64,000 nucleotides of DNA from Croceibacterium atlanticum (GTDB lineage: Bacteria; Pseudomonadota; Alphaproteobacteria; Sphingomonadales; Sphingomonadaceae): positions 1-64,000 of the forward strand of contig NZ_CP011452.2 in assembly GCF_001008165.2 (NCBI RefSeq). The letters are read 5' to 3'. The notes beneath the pieces were generated by a model. That model saw only the letters and a list, made by a program, of their open reading frames with translations, did not search any database and was not told the origin of the DNA. The position numbers were made by a program, and so were the translations under genes. Numbering within the stretch: the stretch's first letter is position 1; every line of letters starts with the position of its first letter. Below are positions 25,203 through 34,323 of this stretch, piece after piece.

Positions 25203-26078
25203 ATGCCCATCGAAAGTTTCGACGGGAAAACGGCTTTCATCACCGGCGGTGCCAGCGGCATCGGGCTGGGCATCGCGCAAGTGCTGGTGGAACGCGGGGC
25301 GAAGGTCGTCCTTGCCGATCTCCGGCAGGATCATATCGATAATGCGCTGGCCCGGTTCGCCGGGGGCGGACAATCCAATGCCGTCAGCGCGCTTCAGCTC
25401 GATGTCACCAATCGCGAAGCCTATCGCGAGGCGGCGGCCAGGATGCAGAAGGAATTCGGCGGGATAGATATATTGGTGAACAATGCCGGTGTCGGGCTGG
25501 AAGGGCCGATACTGGAAGCCACCTATGCCGATTACGATTTTGGTTTCGGCGTGAATGTCGGCGGCGTGATCAACGGCTTTATCGAATTTCTTCCGCAGAT
25601 GGTTGCCCATGGCCGGGGCGGGCATATCGTTTCCACTGCCAGCCTGGCCGCCGAAGTGGTGATGCCGCCCCATCTGGCGATCTACGCCGCCAGCAAGGCC
25701 GCCGTGTGCCATTATTGCGAAGCGGTGAAGCCGGAACTGATGGAAAAGGGCATCGGCGTATCAATCCTGCTGCCGGGCCCGGTCAAATCCAATATCCATG
25801 AAACGCAGCAGAACCGGCCCGCGCACCTGCTTGAAGGAAGTGGGTTCAAGGATAGCGAGAAGAAGCTGTCCCGCCGGATCGTGGGTGAAAACTGGATGGA
25901 GCCGGAAGAGGCCGGAATGCTGGTGGCTGACGGCATTCTTGCCAACCAGACCTACATAATCACCCATGGCTTCTACAAGGATGCCATGCGGGCGCGGGCG
26001 CAGGCCGTGCTGGGGGCCACACCGGACAAGGTCGAGGATGCGCCCGATTTCGGCAGGTTCCGGGAAGAGGATGGATAG
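25203..26078 (+). CDS. SDR family oxidoreductase
   Basis: 291 residues, classical SDR. Cofactor motif TGGASGIGLG (15-24), NNAG at about 95, catalytic S...YAASK (IYAASKAAV). A long C-terminal extension of about 60 residues after IVGENW is more than the usual 250-residue core. Substrate unknown. GGGAGAG lies before ATG 25203. It overlaps or abuts a second SDR that shares the same opening motif, so the two form an operon of paralogues. Confidence 0.9.
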   Translation: MPIESFDGKTAFITGGASGIGLGIAQVLVERGAKVVLADLRQDHIDNALARFAGGGQSNAVSALQLDVTNREAYREAAARMQKEFGGIDILVNNAGVGLEGPILEATYADYDFGFGVNVGGVINGFIEFLPQMVAHGRGGHIVSTASLAAEVVMPPHLAIYAASKAAVCHYCEAVKPELMEKGIGVSILLPGPVKSNIHETQQNRPAHLLEGSGFKDSEKKLSRRIVGENWMEPEEAGMLVADGILANQTYIITHGFYKDAMRARAQAVLGATPDKVEDAPDFGRFREEDG

Positions 26079-26082
26079 GCCG

Positions 26083-27075
26083 ATGGAGGTTCTGGCCGGC
26101 AAGGTAGGCTTCATCACCGGCGGCGCCAGCGGAATCGGGCTGGGCATGGCCCGCGCATTCTTGGAAGAAGGGATGAAAGTGGTCCTGGCCGATTGGAGCG
26201 AGGAGCATATCGCCGCGGCGAAAGAGGGGCTTTCCGGCAATAATGCGGTGCATTTCGTGCGTGCAGACGTGGCCGATCGCGAAAGCATGCGGGCAGCCGC
26301 GGCGGAAGCGCTGGAGGTGTTCGGCAAGATCCACGTCCTGTGCAACAATGCCGGGGTGAATGGCGGCGGCAAGGCGGGCGATCCCGATTTCGAGGAATGG
26401 GACCGCGCCATGTCGGTCAATCTCGGCGGGGTGATAAACGGCACCAAGATCATCGTCCCGATCATCCGCGAACAGGGTGAAGGCGGCCATGTCATCAACA
26501 CCAGTTCCATGGCGGGCATTGTCCCGCTGCCCAATCTGGGTGCCTATTCCACGTCGAAATATGCCGTGCGCGGTTTCTCGGAGAGTTTGCGCCTGCAACT
26601 GGCAAGGCAGGGTATCGGCGTATCCTGCCTGTTTCCCGGCGCCACGCGCACGGCGATCGTGCCCTTGCCGGAAGATAATCCCGGCACGGTGGATGAAGAG
26701 AACGCGCCCCAATTCCTGAAGAATCTCTGGCAGGCGATGCGCGAAGCGATTGATCCCTTCGATACGGGCAAGGCCGTGGTGGAAGCGATCAGGGAAAACC
26801 GGTTCTACATCTTCACCAATCGCGAATTTCTGGAAGAGGTAAGGCAGCGCCATCGCGAGATAGAGGATGCCTTCCCGATCCAGGATCCGCCGCCCGGAAG
26901 AATCCGGTTCGAGAGTGAGCGGGCGGAAAATGGTTCGCAATCTGATGGCGCCGGGCAATCGCCCCGTGCCGGAACGGCGCGGATAGGGCGTGGAAGCGGG
27001 CCCCCCATGCGGTGGCGGCGCAGCGCCGGGGCACGGCCCATCCCGTCAGGATGGGGGAGTTTTCCGCATGACTAA
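26083..27075 (+). CDS. SDR family oxidoreductase, uncertain C-terminus
   Basis: Classical SDR: TGGASGIGLGMARAF, NNAGVNGGG, catalytic YSTSKYAVRGFSESL. It is clearly paralogous to the gene before it and follows by 4 bases from ATG 26083 (ATG 26071 is possible). After PIQDPPPGRIRFESERAEN the frame continues with a low-complexity tail to 27075 and overlaps the next gene. One base less at 26931-26935 would instead give VRNLMAPGNRPVPERRG and a stop at 26984-26986. That ending looks more natural, so a single-base insertion is possible. Substrate unknown. Confidence 0.85.
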   Translation: MEVLAGKVGFITGGASGIGLGMARAFLEEGMKVVLADWSEEHIAAAKEGLSGNNAVHFVRADVADRESMRAAAAEALEVFGKIHVLCNNAGVNGGGKAGDPDFEEWDRAMSVNLGGVINGTKIIVPIIREQGEGGHVINTSSMAGIVPLPNLGAYSTSKYAVRGFSESLRLQLARQGIGVSCLFPGATRTAIVPLPEDNPGTVDEENAPQFLKNLWQAMREAIDPFDTGKAVVEAIRENRFYIFTNREFLEEVRQRHREIEDAFPIQDPPPGRIRFESERAENGSQSDGAGQSPRAGTARIGRGSGPPMRWRRSAGARPIPSGWGSFPHD

Positions 27076-27454
27076 GCCGGCGCCGCTTGTCTTTTTCGAC
27101 ATTGCCGCTTTCGATCTCGCTGCCCAGCGCCGTTTCTACAGCGAATTGTTTGGCTGGGAAATCGGCGAGGACGGCCGTTTCTCCATCCCGGCGCATGATC
27201 CGGTTTCGGCCAGCTTGCGGGTCGAACAGCCCGGTGCTGCGCCGGTGGCGGAAAAAGTGCTCTATTTCGGTGTGGAGGACATTACCGCCGTGCAGGAAAG
27301 GGCGGTCGAACTGGGCGGTGCTGTCGGCTTCCCGCGCATGGTGGTGCCCGGCGTCGTGATCCTGGGGATGCTGGTCGATCCGGCAGGCAACCGCGTGGGC
27401 GTCGTGGAAATCAGCGATGGAGAAGTGGTGGTGCCTTCGCTGCCGGAAGGCTGA
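27068..27454 (+). CDS. VOC (glyoxalase/bleomycin resistance) family protein
   Basis: 128 residues, two beta-alpha-beta3 modules: PLVFFDIAAFDLAAQRRFYSE then LFGWEIG, and later VPGVVILGMLVDPAGNRVGVVE. This is the VOC CFP32-like pattern (phase of ligand GWE...DPAGNxxG). Metal and substrate cannot be told. ATG 27068 follows GGGGGAG. Probably co-transcribed with the two SDR genes. Confidence 0.85.
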   Translation: MTKPAPLVFFDIAAFDLAAQRRFYSELFGWEIGEDGRFSIPAHDPVSASLRVEQPGAAPVAEKVLYFGVEDITAVQERAVELGGAVGFPRMVVPGVVILGMLVDPAGNRVGVVEISDGEVVVPSLPEG

Positions 27455-27504
27455 CCGCAAGAATATACACAAGCCGGGAAACACCGGCAGGGAGAGGGTG
27501 AGAT

Positions 27505-28866
27505 ATGAAGACGACTTTCAGCGACGCTTTGTCGCGCATCAGCGTTCAGCCATTTCAGTGGCTGACCGTGGCGGTCTGCATGCTGATCCTGGTGGCGGAT
27601 GGGATGGACCTGCAATTGCTGGGCATCGTGGCGCCGCTGGTGATGGAAAGCTTCGGCACGGACAGCACCACATTCGGCTGGGCAATGGGCGCGGCCCTGG
27701 TCGGTTTCGGCATCGGATCATGGGCCGGGGGGCAACTGGGCGACGGGATCGGGCGGCGCTGGACCCTGGCGATTGCCGCGCTGGTCTTCTCATTGGCGAC
27801 AGTGGGCGCAGGCACGGCCACGGATGTGTGGCAAATGGCCGGATGGCGGCTGGTCGGCGGGCTGGGCTTCGGCGCGGCCTATGCCAATGCGCTGGCCATG
27901 GCAGGCGAATGGTTGCCTGATCGCTGGCGCCCGGTCACGGTCAGCACGCTTTCGGTCGGCACGCCCATCGGCGGCACGATCGTTGGCTGGATCGGCCCGG
28001 ATCTTGCCGCTGCGCATGGCTGGGAAGGGACTTTTGTCCGCATCGGCCTCGCCACCATGGTTCTGGTGCTGATCATCGCCGCCGCCTTGCGCGACAGCCC
28101 GTCCTTCCTGCTCGCTTCCGGCAAGACTGAACGGGCACAGCGCAATGCCAAGCTGGTGCTGAAGGACGATCTGACACTGCTGCCGGAAAGGCATGAAACC
28201 GATACGGAAGACGGCCCTTCGATCGGCGTCCTGCACAAGAGCAATGCCCGCGTGAATGCCGGGATCGCACTGGCCTTCGCGGCGGCGGCCATGGTCGCCT
28301 ATTCCATTTTGAGCTGGACCACCGTGATGTTGACCCAGCGCGGTTTCACCCTGGCGGTGGCGGGCAATGCCGTGGCCTGGGCGGGCATCACGTCCATGAT
28401 CGGATCGATCATTGTCGGCATTGCCATGCGCCGTTTCGGATCGAAGCCGGTCATGCTGGTGATCAGCGCGGTTCTGATGGCGCTGATGATCGGGCTGGGA
28501 TCGGCTGTCGAAGGCCTGCCCGCTTCGCCGGACGCGGCGCAGCAGGCGCTGGTTACATGGTTGATCGCCGCGGCGGGCGGATTCTTCAGCGCGGCCATTG
28601 CCGGCATGTATGTGATGATGACTTATGCCTATCCGCAAAGCTGCCGGTCGGCAGGGATCGGCTTCGGCATTTTCATGAGCCGGGTCGGCGCGATTTCCGC
28701 CACGGCCTTTGGCGGCGGATTGCTGGCAGCGGGCGGGGAAAGCACGATGCCTTTCTTCGCCGTATTGACCGTGTCGGCCGCGCTGATTGCCGCCGCTGCC
28801 TTCGTGGTGGACCGGCATGTGCCGAGCCTGGCAGAAGCGGAAAGGCGGCGGCTCGCCATGGCCTAG
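27505..28866 (+). CDS. MFS transporter, aromatic acid:H+ symporter-like
   Basis: 453 residues, 12 predicted helices. [15 protein letters not shown] in TM1 (the D-x-x-D-like acid start of AAHS carriers such as PcaK/BenK), GDGIGRRW between TM2 and 3, [10 protein letters not shown] after TM6. Suggests uptake of an aromatic or other organic acid. AGGGAGAGGG precedes ATG. The stop overlaps the acr3 stop tail-to-tail. It ends the SDR-SDR-VOC-MFS run. Confidence 0.88.
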   Translation: MKTTFSDALSRISVQPFQWLTVAVCMLILVADGMDLQLLGIVAPLVMESFGTDSTTFGWAMGAALVGFGIGSWAGGQLGDGIGRRWTLAIAALVFSLATVGAGTATDVWQMAGWRLVGGLGFGAAYANALAMAGEWLPDRWRPVTVSTLSVGTPIGGTIVGWIGPDLAAAHGWEGTFVRIGLATMVLVLIIAAALRDSPSFLLASGKTERAQRNAKLVLKDDLTLLPERHETDTEDGPSIGVLHKSNARVNAGIALAFAAAAMVAYSILSWTTVMLTQRGFTLAVAGNAVAWAGITSMIGSIIVGIAMRRFGSKPVMLVISAVLMALMIGLGSAVEGLPASPDAAQQALVTWLIAAAGGFFSAAIAGMYVMMTYAYPQSCRSAGIGFGIFMSRVGAISATAFGGGLLAAGGESTMPFFAVLTVSAALIAAAAFVVDRHVPSLAEAERRRLAMA

Positions 28867-29933
28867 GGGGCGGGGAAACTGCCCCGCGTGCGATTGGCAT
28901 AGGCGACTAGCGACAGCATCACCGGCACTTCCACCAGCACGCCGACCACGGTGGCAAGTGCCGCGCCGCTGGACAGGCCGAACAGGCCGATCGCCACGGC
29001 CACGGCCAGTTCGAAGAAGTTGGACGTGCCGATCAGCGCGCAAGGGGCGGCGATATTGTGCGGCACGCGCCAGGCCTTGGCCGCCGCATAGGCAATTGCG
29101 AATATGCCATAGCTCTGGATCACGATCGGGATCGCGATCAGCAGGATCAGCAGCGGATTGCCCACGATCACTTCCGCCTGGAAGGCGAAGAGCAGGACGA
29201 CCGTGGCCAGCAGGCCGATGATCGACCAGGGCTTCAGCCGCGCGGTGAACGCGTCCACCGCCGCTTCGTCTCCGCCATGGCGGGCGATGACCTGCCGGCG
29301 GGTGATCGCGCCTGCCACCAGCGGCACGACGACATAAAGCAGGACGGAAAGCAGCAGGGTTTCCCATGGCACTTCGATATCGGTCACGCCCAGCAACAGG
29401 GCCACGATGGGCGCGAAGGCGACGATCATGATCAGGTCGTTCACCGATACCTGCACCAGCGTATAGGCCGGATCGCCACGGGTAAGCTGCGACCAGACGA
29501 AGACCATTGCCGTGCAGGGTGCTGCGCCCAGCAGGATCAGCCCGGCAATGTACTGGTCGGCTTCGGCACTGCCGATCAGGCCGGAATAGAGATGATCGAA
29601 GAACAGCACGGCCAATGCGGCCATGGTGAAGGGCTTGACCAGCCAGTTGACCGCCAGAGTGATGACCAGCCCCTTGGGCTTGCGCCCGATATCCCGCACA
29701 CTGGCAAAATCGACGCCTACCATCATCGGATAGATCATCGCCCAGATCAGCACGGCAACCGCCAGATTGACCGAGGCATATTCCAGCCCGGCAATCAGCC
29801 CGACCGTGCCCGGCATGGTCAGGCCCAGCGCGATACCGGCCATGATCGCCAGCGCCACCCACAAGGAAAGGAAACGCTCGAAGAAACCGAGCGGAGAGGA
29901 AACGGCCGGAGAGGCGGCCAATTGCTGGTTCAT
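28863..29933 (-). CDS. acr3: Arsenite efflux transporter ACR3
   Basis: 356 residues, ten helices. The ACR3 signature [17 protein letters not shown] with the essential cysteine is present, with [18 protein letters not shown] and [19 protein letters not shown]3 exports As(III). It follows arsC by 19 bases in the arsR-arsC-acr3 order. Start ATG 29933 (MNQQLAAS). Its stop overlaps that of the convergent MFS gene by 4 bases, so no room exists for a terminator between them. Confidence 0.95.
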   Translation of the reverse strand: MNQQLAASPAVSSPLGFFERFLSLWVALAIMAGIALGLTMPGTVGLIAGLEYASVNLAVAVLIWAMIYPMMVGVDFASVRDIGRKPKGLVITLAVNWLVKPFTMAALAVLFFDHLYSGLIGSAEADQYIAGLILLGAAPCTAMVFVWSQLTRGDPAYTLVQVSVNDLIMIVAFAPIVALLLGVTDIEVPWETLLLSVLLYVVVPLVAGAITRRQVIARHGGDEAAVDAFTARLKPWSIIGLLATVVLLFAFQAEVIVGNPLLILLIAIPIVIQSYGIFAIAYAAAKAWRVPHNIAAPCALIGTSNFFELAVAVAIGLFGLSSGAALATVVGVLVEVPVMLSLVAYANRTRGSFPAP

Positions 29934-29952
29934 GGTCTTGCCTCTTTCCCGG

Positions 29953-30381
29953 TCAGAGGATGCGCCGGCCGCTGGAATCAATAACCTGTTCGCCGTCTTC
30001 CTTCGCGAATGCACGCATTTGCGGTCCAGGCAGCAGGTCCAGCACCTTTTCCGATGGACGACACAGTGCGACGCCCAGCGGCGAAACCACGATCGGACGA
30101 TTGATAAGCACCGGATGTTCCATCATCGCGTCGATCAATCGTGCATCGGAAAGGGCGGGATCGCCCAGGCCCAAATCCGCAAAAGGCGTGCCTTTTTCCC
30201 GCAGCAATTGACGCGGGGAAATACCTGCCCGTTCGATCAGGCGTTCCAGCATAGCGCGGGATGGCGGCGTCTTCAGATATTCCACCACATGCGGTTCGAT
30301 CCCGGCATTGCGGATCATCGCCAGGACGTTGCGCGAAGTCCCGCAATCGGGATTGTGGTAGATGATGATGTCGGCTGGCAT
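29953..30381 (-). CDS. arsC: Glutaredoxin-dependent arsenate reductase
   Basis: 142 residues, ArsC/Spx fold. Catalytic Cys13 in [14 protein letters not shown], then EYLKTPPSR, and the arsenate-site arginines in [20 protein letters not shown]. It reduces As(V) to As(III) with glutathione and glutaredoxin, the E. coli R773 type. The As(III) is then exported by ACR3 downstream. Start ATG 30381; 10 bases after the arsR stop. Confidence 0.95.
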   Translation of the reverse strand: MPADIIIYHNPDCGTSRNVLAMIRNAGIEPHVVEYLKTPPSRAMLERLIERAGISPRQLLREKGTPFADLGLGDPALSDARLIDAMMEHPVLINRPIVVSPLGVALCRPSEKVLDLLPGPQMRAFAKEDGEQVIDSSGRRIL

Positions 30382-30391
30382 GAGGCGATCC

Positions 30392-30721
30392 TCAGCAGAC
30401 GGCCAGATCTGCGAATAGCGGTTCGCACAGATCGGCCCGCCCTTCGCAGCAATCGCGGGCGAGGAACAGCATGAGGGCGCGCAGACGGTCAATCTGTGCA
30501 CGCTGGATGAAATTGCGCCCGCTTTTTTCGGATTGAACCAGCCCGGCCTTCACCAGCACGGCCAGATGGGTGGAAAGCGTGCTCTGGCTAAGGCCCATCG
30601 CTTCCACCAATTGCCCCGTCACCAGCCCTTGCGGTTCGTGGCGGACGAGCAGGCGGAAAGTGGCCAGCCGGGTAGGATGGGCCAGCGCGGCCAAAGCGGA
30701 GAGAGCGTCTTCCTCGTTCAT
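30392..30721 (-). CDS. arsR: ArsR family arsenic-responsive repressor
   Basis: 109 residues. Winged HTH: ALAHPTRLATFRLLVRHEP, LGLSQ-type recognition helix MGLSQSTLSTHLAVLVKAGL, wing SEKSGRNF. There is no cysteine in the recognition region; instead Cys91-Cys92, Cys99 and Cys109 sit at the C-terminus, so As(III) is likely sensed there rather than by the R773-type CVC site. An inverted repeat upstream is the likely operator. Confidence 0.92.
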   Translation of the reverse strand: MNEEDALSALAALAHPTRLATFRLLVRHEPQGLVTGQLVEAMGLSQSTLSTHLAVLVKAGLVQSEKSGRNFIQRAQIDRLRALMLFLARDCCEGRADLCEPLFADLAVC

Positions 30722-30723
30722 TC

Positions 30724-30758
30724 CATCGGAAATACCCGATGTATTGTCGAGGCGTCAA
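30724..30758 (-). promoter_or_regulatory. ars promoter with ArsR operator
   Basis: Minus strand: TTGACG (30753-30758) as -35, an 18-base spacer and TATTTC (30729-30734) as -10. The -10 lies inside the perfect inverted repeat CATCGG-N6-CCGATG (30724-30741), 3 bases before the arsR ATG. Repressor binding there would block polymerase. Confidence 0.65.
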
Positions 30759-30792
30759 GACGGATCGGGAAATGCCGATTGGTCAGGTATCG

Positions 30793-30826
30793 TAAAAGCC
30801 GGGGTGGGCCGCAGCCCACCCCGGGG
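30793..30826 (-). terminator. Terminator of the OmpA-family gene
   Basis: Minus strand: 11-base perfect stem CCGGGGTGGGC / GCCCACCCCGG (30814-30824 and 30799-30809) with a four-base loop, then CTTTTA. Six bases past the gene stop. Confidence 0.8.
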
Positions 30827-30831
30827 AGAAC

Positions 30832-31746
30832 TTACAGCTCGTCAACCGCCTTGCTGACGAGGATATTCACCGAAACGCGGCGGTTCTGGGCCTTGCCGGC
30901 TTCCGTGTCATTGCTGGCCAGCGGATCGGCTTCCGACATGCCGGTCGGCGTCAGCATGCGATAGGGCTTCCATCCGCAACGCTGCTGCAGGAAGTTCACC
31001 ACGCGGCCGGCGCGCTTCTCGCTCAGCACCTGGTTGTATTCCTCGTCACCCACGGAATCGGTGTAGCCGACGACCAGCAGCAGGGCGTTGTCCATTGCCT
31101 CTGCCTGGTTGGCGGTGGCGCACAGATCGGCTTCGGCCTGGCGCGAAAGCGCCCATTTGCCGGTGTCGAAATGCACGTTGGTCGTGCCCTTGAGATTGTA
31201 CTGGTCGATATCGCCCATCCGGCCGCGCAGGGCCTCGGTCGCCATTGCGTTCTTTTCGATCGCCACGTCATGTTCGGCGAAGCGCTGGGCCGTGCCGCCA
31301 CGAATCATTTCGGCGGTTTCCAGATCGTCGTCCTTGAAACGGATCTTGCTGGCGATCAGCCCGCCTTCCCATTCAACCGTCTCCACGGTGACCGGCAGGC
31401 CGTTAAGCAGTGCATCGGCGGCCAGTTGCGTGCGGCCGAGGCCGAGGAAGCCGCCCTTGGCCTTGATCTCTGTCGCGTCGGAAACGAGAACCTTGGTCGC
31501 TTCGCCGGCCGGGGTCGTGATCTGCATTTCGCGGCCGCGGCGCGCAGAAATGAAGCCTTCCACTTCAGGACCCGCAGCAAGGCCGGTCAGGTCATCGGGA
31601 AGCGCGCCGAAGACATTGATGGATTCTTCATTCTGCGCCGTGCGCAGATTGCTGGCCGGTTCCAGTTCCTGCGCCGAAACGCTCGTCGCCGGCACGGCCA
31701 GCATTGCGGAAAGGAAAAGGGCGGTTCGTCGGGACATGATATTCAC
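30832..31746 (-). CDS. OmpA family outer membrane protein
   Basis: 304 residues. Signal peptide ALFLSAMLAVPATSVSA followed by QELEPAS. The middle part (about 65-150, RREMQI-like repeats with VLVSDATEIKAKGGFLGLGR and VETVEWEGGLIASKIRFK) resembles a small-beta OB-type DUF5666 region. The C-terminal OmpA peptidoglycan-binding domain has VHFDTGKWALS, VVGYTDSVGDEEYNQVLSEKRA and NRRVSVNI. GTG 31746 was chosen because AGGAG is 7 bases upstream; ATG 31737 is possible. No N-terminal barrel, so likely periplasmic and cell-wall bound. Confidence 0.85.
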   Translation of the reverse strand: MNIMSRRTALFLSAMLAVPATSVSAQELEPASNLRTAQNEESINVFGALPDDLTGLAAGPEVEGFISARRGREMQITTPAGEATKVLVSDATEIKAKGGFLGLGRTQLAADALLNGLPVTVETVEWEGGLIASKIRFKDDDLETAEMIRGGTAQRFAEHDVAIEKNAMATEALRGRMGDIDQYNLKGTTNVHFDTGKWALSRQAEADLCATANQAEAMDNALLLVVGYTDSVGDEEYNQVLSEKRAGRVVNFLQQRCGWKPYRMLTPTGMSEADPLASNDTEAGKAQNRRVSVNILVSKAVDEL

Positions 31747-32177
31747 TAGGTTTCTCCTCAAACTAAATCAGCCGGCGCAGCGTGTTCGCGACCTATCGTC
31801 TACCCACCACGATGATGGTCCGACCGGCTGTGAAAGCTCCCGTCACAAGGTTGGCATGGCGTACGGCGCGCATGCCGCACGTGAACGGCCCCCGCCTGTT
31901 CATCTTGACCTTGCAGGCACATGAACGCTTTTGGCGCGATGGTTAATTAAAGGGGTGTTTCGAGCGCTCTGTGCGACGAACCGTTGTGGCCGTCGGCTGG
32001 AGGGCACCTCCTTGGCTGCGGGGTAAACCCTGCTGGCGGAGTTGAGTCCCTCCGCCCTATGCCGAGTGCGAAGCCACGGGAGCAGGAAGCGTCTGGCCGG
32101 GCTGATGCGCGGAATTGCTCCGCCGGGACTGTGTTTCAACTGTTCCAGGCGATTGGCCGACCCTGCCTGCCGGACAC
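31747..32177. other. 430-base gene-free region between OmpA-family gene and gcrA
   Basis: No convincing ORF. Visible: the OmpA-gene leader, a TTAATTAA at about 31943-31950 and a GGCGGAG...CTCCGCC hairpin (32035-32056) within a GC-rich stretch from 31980 to 32160 that could fold. It does not match 6S, SRP, tmRNA or RNase P signatures that I know. It could carry an unannotated small RNA. Confidence 0.35.
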
Positions 32178-32212
32178 GAAAAACCCGCCGTCCCGGGTGG
32201 GCGCGGCGGGTC
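32178..32212 (-). terminator. Terminator of gcrA
   Basis: Minus strand: stem ACCCGCCG (32204-32211) / CGGCGGGT (32183-32190) with a 13-base loop, then TTTTTC. It lies 28 bases past the gcrA stop. Confidence 0.75.
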
Positions 32213-32239
32213 TTCGATTCGATTATGACGCGGTGCGGA

Positions 32240-32935
32240 TCAGCGCACGCGCGGGCCGCCAAAGGGCAGGGGCGGCGGGGGACGGCGGGCGCCGCGCGGC
32301 AGCTGTGCCTGATAGGCCCGGCCGCAATGTTCGACGCAATAGGGGAAGCCGGGATTCACCTTTTCACCGCAGAAGTGGAAATCAGGCTCTCCCGGATGGC
32401 CCATCGGCCAGCGGCAAACCCGCTCGCTGAGATCGAGAAGGCTGGTCTTGTCCGCGATTTCCGGGCTCGGCTTGGCCGGCACAAGGCGGCGCGGCGGGGC
32501 CGGCGGAATCGGGGCCTGCTGGTCGCCCGGACCCTGGCGAAGAAAGCCGCCGGGGCCAACGGAAACGATACGGGGCATGTTCTGCGCGGGCCGCTGTTCT
32601 TCCGGCGGCCGCTGGACTGTCGCTTCCTGCTGCCGTGGCGCGGGTTCGGCCGGCTTCGCCTGTGGTTGCGGTTGCGGTTTGGGCGCCGGGGGCTTCGGCT
32701 TGGCGGCGGGCGGTTTGGCCGCGGCTTGTTTCGCGGTAGCGGCCTTGCCCTTGCTCGCACCCTTATCGTCATTGGACTTCACCGGCGAGGGGCGCGACTT
32801 CAGGCCAAGACGATGCGCCTTGCCAATCACGGCATTGCGGGACACGCCGCCCAGCTCTTCTGCGATCTGGCTGGCAGTTGCGCCGCCCTCCCACATCTTG
32901 GTCAGCGTCGCGATGCGTTCTTCGGTCCAGCTCAT
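32240..32935 (-). CDS. gcrA: GcrA cell-cycle regulator
   Basis: 231 residues. N-terminal helix-turn-helix MSWTEERIATLTKMWEGGAT then ASQIAEELGGVSRNAVIGKAHRLGL is GcrA. A 100-residue A/P/K/Q-rich linker (about 50-150) leads to the C-terminal sigma-70-binding region with cysteines (CRWPMGHPGEPDFHFCG, YCVEHCGRAYQ). GcrA is an alphaproteobacterial co-activator that reads CcrM GANTC methylation and drives division genes. ATG 32935 is the family start (the preceding TTG is not needed). Linker is longer than in Caulobacter (about 173 aa). Confidence 0.95.
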   Translation of the reverse strand: MSWTEERIATLTKMWEGGATASQIAEELGGVSRNAVIGKAHRLGLKSRPSPVKSNDDKGASKGKAATAKQAAAKPPAAKPKPPAPKPQPQPQAKPAEPAPRQQEATVQRPPEEQRPAQNMPRIVSVGPGGFLRQGPGDQQAPIPPAPPRRLVPAKPSPEIADKTSLLDLSERVCRWPMGHPGEPDFHFCGEKVNPGFPYCVEHCGRAYQAQLPRGARRPPPPLPFGGPRVR

Positions 32936-33014
32936 CAAAAATCCATCAATTCATCATGCGGGCGGGCCGCGCTGCATCTTGCCAGCACAGGCGAGGGCCG
33001 ATAGTCGGCTCCAC

Positions 33015-33917
33015 ATGGTCGATCAAGTCCAAGCAGCAGCACCAGACGGCGCCGGCACCTCACCCGAATTTGTCGACCCCGGTACCAAGGCAGGGCGCAG
33101 ATTTCCGCCCAAGGGGCAGCCCCTGATCACGGGCTTCAACCGGATCGGGCTGTGGAGTCTCTATATTAAGGAGATCCGGCGGTTTCTCAAGGTCCAGACG
33201 CAGACTGTCTGGGCCCCGGCCGTAACGACCCTGTTGTTTCTGGTGATCTTTACCGTCGCGATGGGCCGTGGCGGCCGCGAAGTGCTGGGCGTGCCTTTCG
33301 CCACTTTCGTTGCGCCGGGCCTGATCATGATGGGCATGATGCAGAATTCCTTCGCCAATTCCAGCTTCTCGCTGCTGTCTGGAAAGTTGCAGGGCACGAT
33401 CATCGACGTGCTGATGCCGCCATTGAGCGAAGCGGAATTGATGATTGGCATTGTCGGCGCGGCAATCACCCGCGCCATCATGGTCGGCGGCGCGGTTGCT
33501 CTCGCCATGGCCCTGTGGCCGGGCGTCACGCTGATGGCGGCCCATCCCTGGGCGATTATCTGGTTCGGCCTGATGGGCGCCACCCTGCTTGCGCTGATGG
33601 GTTTGCTGACAAGCCTGTGGGCCGACAAGTTCGATCACGCGGCGGCCATCACCAATTTCGTGGTCGCGCCGCTTTCGCTCCTGTCGGGCACGTTCTACGT
33701 CATCGGCAATCTTGCCCCCGCTTTCCAGGCGATCAGCCGCGTAAACCCGTTTTTCTACATGATTTCGGGCTTCCGCTTCGGGTTTCTGGGTGCCAGCGAC
33801 ATCGGCAACAGCAACCACGCGGTGATCGGCGCGGCAGTGGGCGTGGGCGTGCTGAACCTCGCGCTAGGTTTCGTGACCTATCGCGTGCTGAAAAGCGGGT
33901 GGAAGATCAAGAGCTGA
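33015..33917 (+). CDS. ABC-2 type transport permease, orphan
   Basis: 300 residues. After about 50 polar residues come FNRIGLWSLYIKEIRRFLKV and six helices with FVAPGLIMMGMMQNSFANSS, GTIIDVLMPPLSEAEL and NFVVAPLSLLSGTFY, the ABC-2 permease pattern of YadH-like exporters. YadH works with an ATPase YadG, usually adjacent. No ATPase gene is next to it here. Start ATG 33015. Substrate unknown. Confidence 0.9.
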   Translation: MVDQVQAAAPDGAGTSPEFVDPGTKAGRRFPPKGQPLITGFNRIGLWSLYIKEIRRFLKVQTQTVWAPAVTTLLFLVIFTVAMGRGGREVLGVPFATFVAPGLIMMGMMQNSFANSSFSLLSGKLQGTIIDVLMPPLSEAELMIGIVGAAITRAIMVGGAVALAMALWPGVTLMAAHPWAIIWFGLMGATLLALMGLLTSLWADKFDHAAAITNFVVAPLSLLSGTFYVIGNLAPAFQAISRVNPFFYMISGFRFGFLGASDIGNSNHAVIGAAVGVGVLNLALGFVTYRVLKSGWKIKS

Positions 33918-33919
33918 CG

Positions 33920-33940
33920 GGGGCGCCGGACGGCGCCCTT
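33920..33940. terminator. Shared hairpin between convergent permease and hspQ
   Basis: Stem GGGCGCC (33921-33927) / GGCGCCC (33932-33938) with a four-base loop in the 25-base gap between two convergent genes. T-runs are weak on both sides. Confidence 0.5.
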
Positions 33941-33942
33941 CG

Positions 33943-34323
33943 TCAATGGGTCAAGCCGCGACGCAGGCGATATCGCCCGTCGGTAAAATCGTCGAACAGC
34001 TGCTGAAGGCTCGGGTGGTCGATAGGTCCGCCATCGCGATCGACCATCAGGTTCTGCTGGCTGACATAGGCGACGTAAGACGATTCCTCGTTCTCGGCCA
34101 GCAGGTGATAAAATGGCTGGTCGCGCCGCGGGCGCATGTCTTCAGGAATGGATTCGTACCATTCCTCGCTATTGGCGAAGACCGGATCGATATCGAATAC
34201 CACGCCGCGAAAATCGAACATGCGGTGCCGGACGACATCGCCGATTGCAAAGCGCGCTTCTGCATGGCGCGGCGCCTTGACCTGCCGACCTGCTTGCGGA
34301 GAGAAGTATCTGGAATGATCCAT
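33943..34323 (-). CDS. hspQ: Heat shock protein HspQ (YccV family)
   Basis: 126 residues. FAIGDVVRHRMFDFRGVVFD then IDPVFANSEEWYESIP, QPFYHLLAENEESSYVAYVS and SQQNL identify the hemimethylated DNA-binding YccV/HspQ family. In E. coli HspQ is a heat-shock protein that hyperactivates Lon. Start ATG 34323 (MDHSRYFSP). The frame continues upstream through a tRNA gene, which is an artefact. Confidence 0.9.
   Translation of the reverse strand: MDHSRYFSPQAGRQVKAPRHAEARFAIGDVVRHRMFDFRGVVFDIDPVFANSEEWYESIPEDMRPRRDQPFYHLLAENEESSYVAYVSQQNLMVDRDGGPIDHPSLQQLFDDFTDGRYRLRRGLTH

Noticed and set aside
31980-32170. 6S, SRP or cobalamin-riboswitch RNA
   Set aside because: The conserved cores of these RNAs could not be found on either strand; only a generic hairpin remains.
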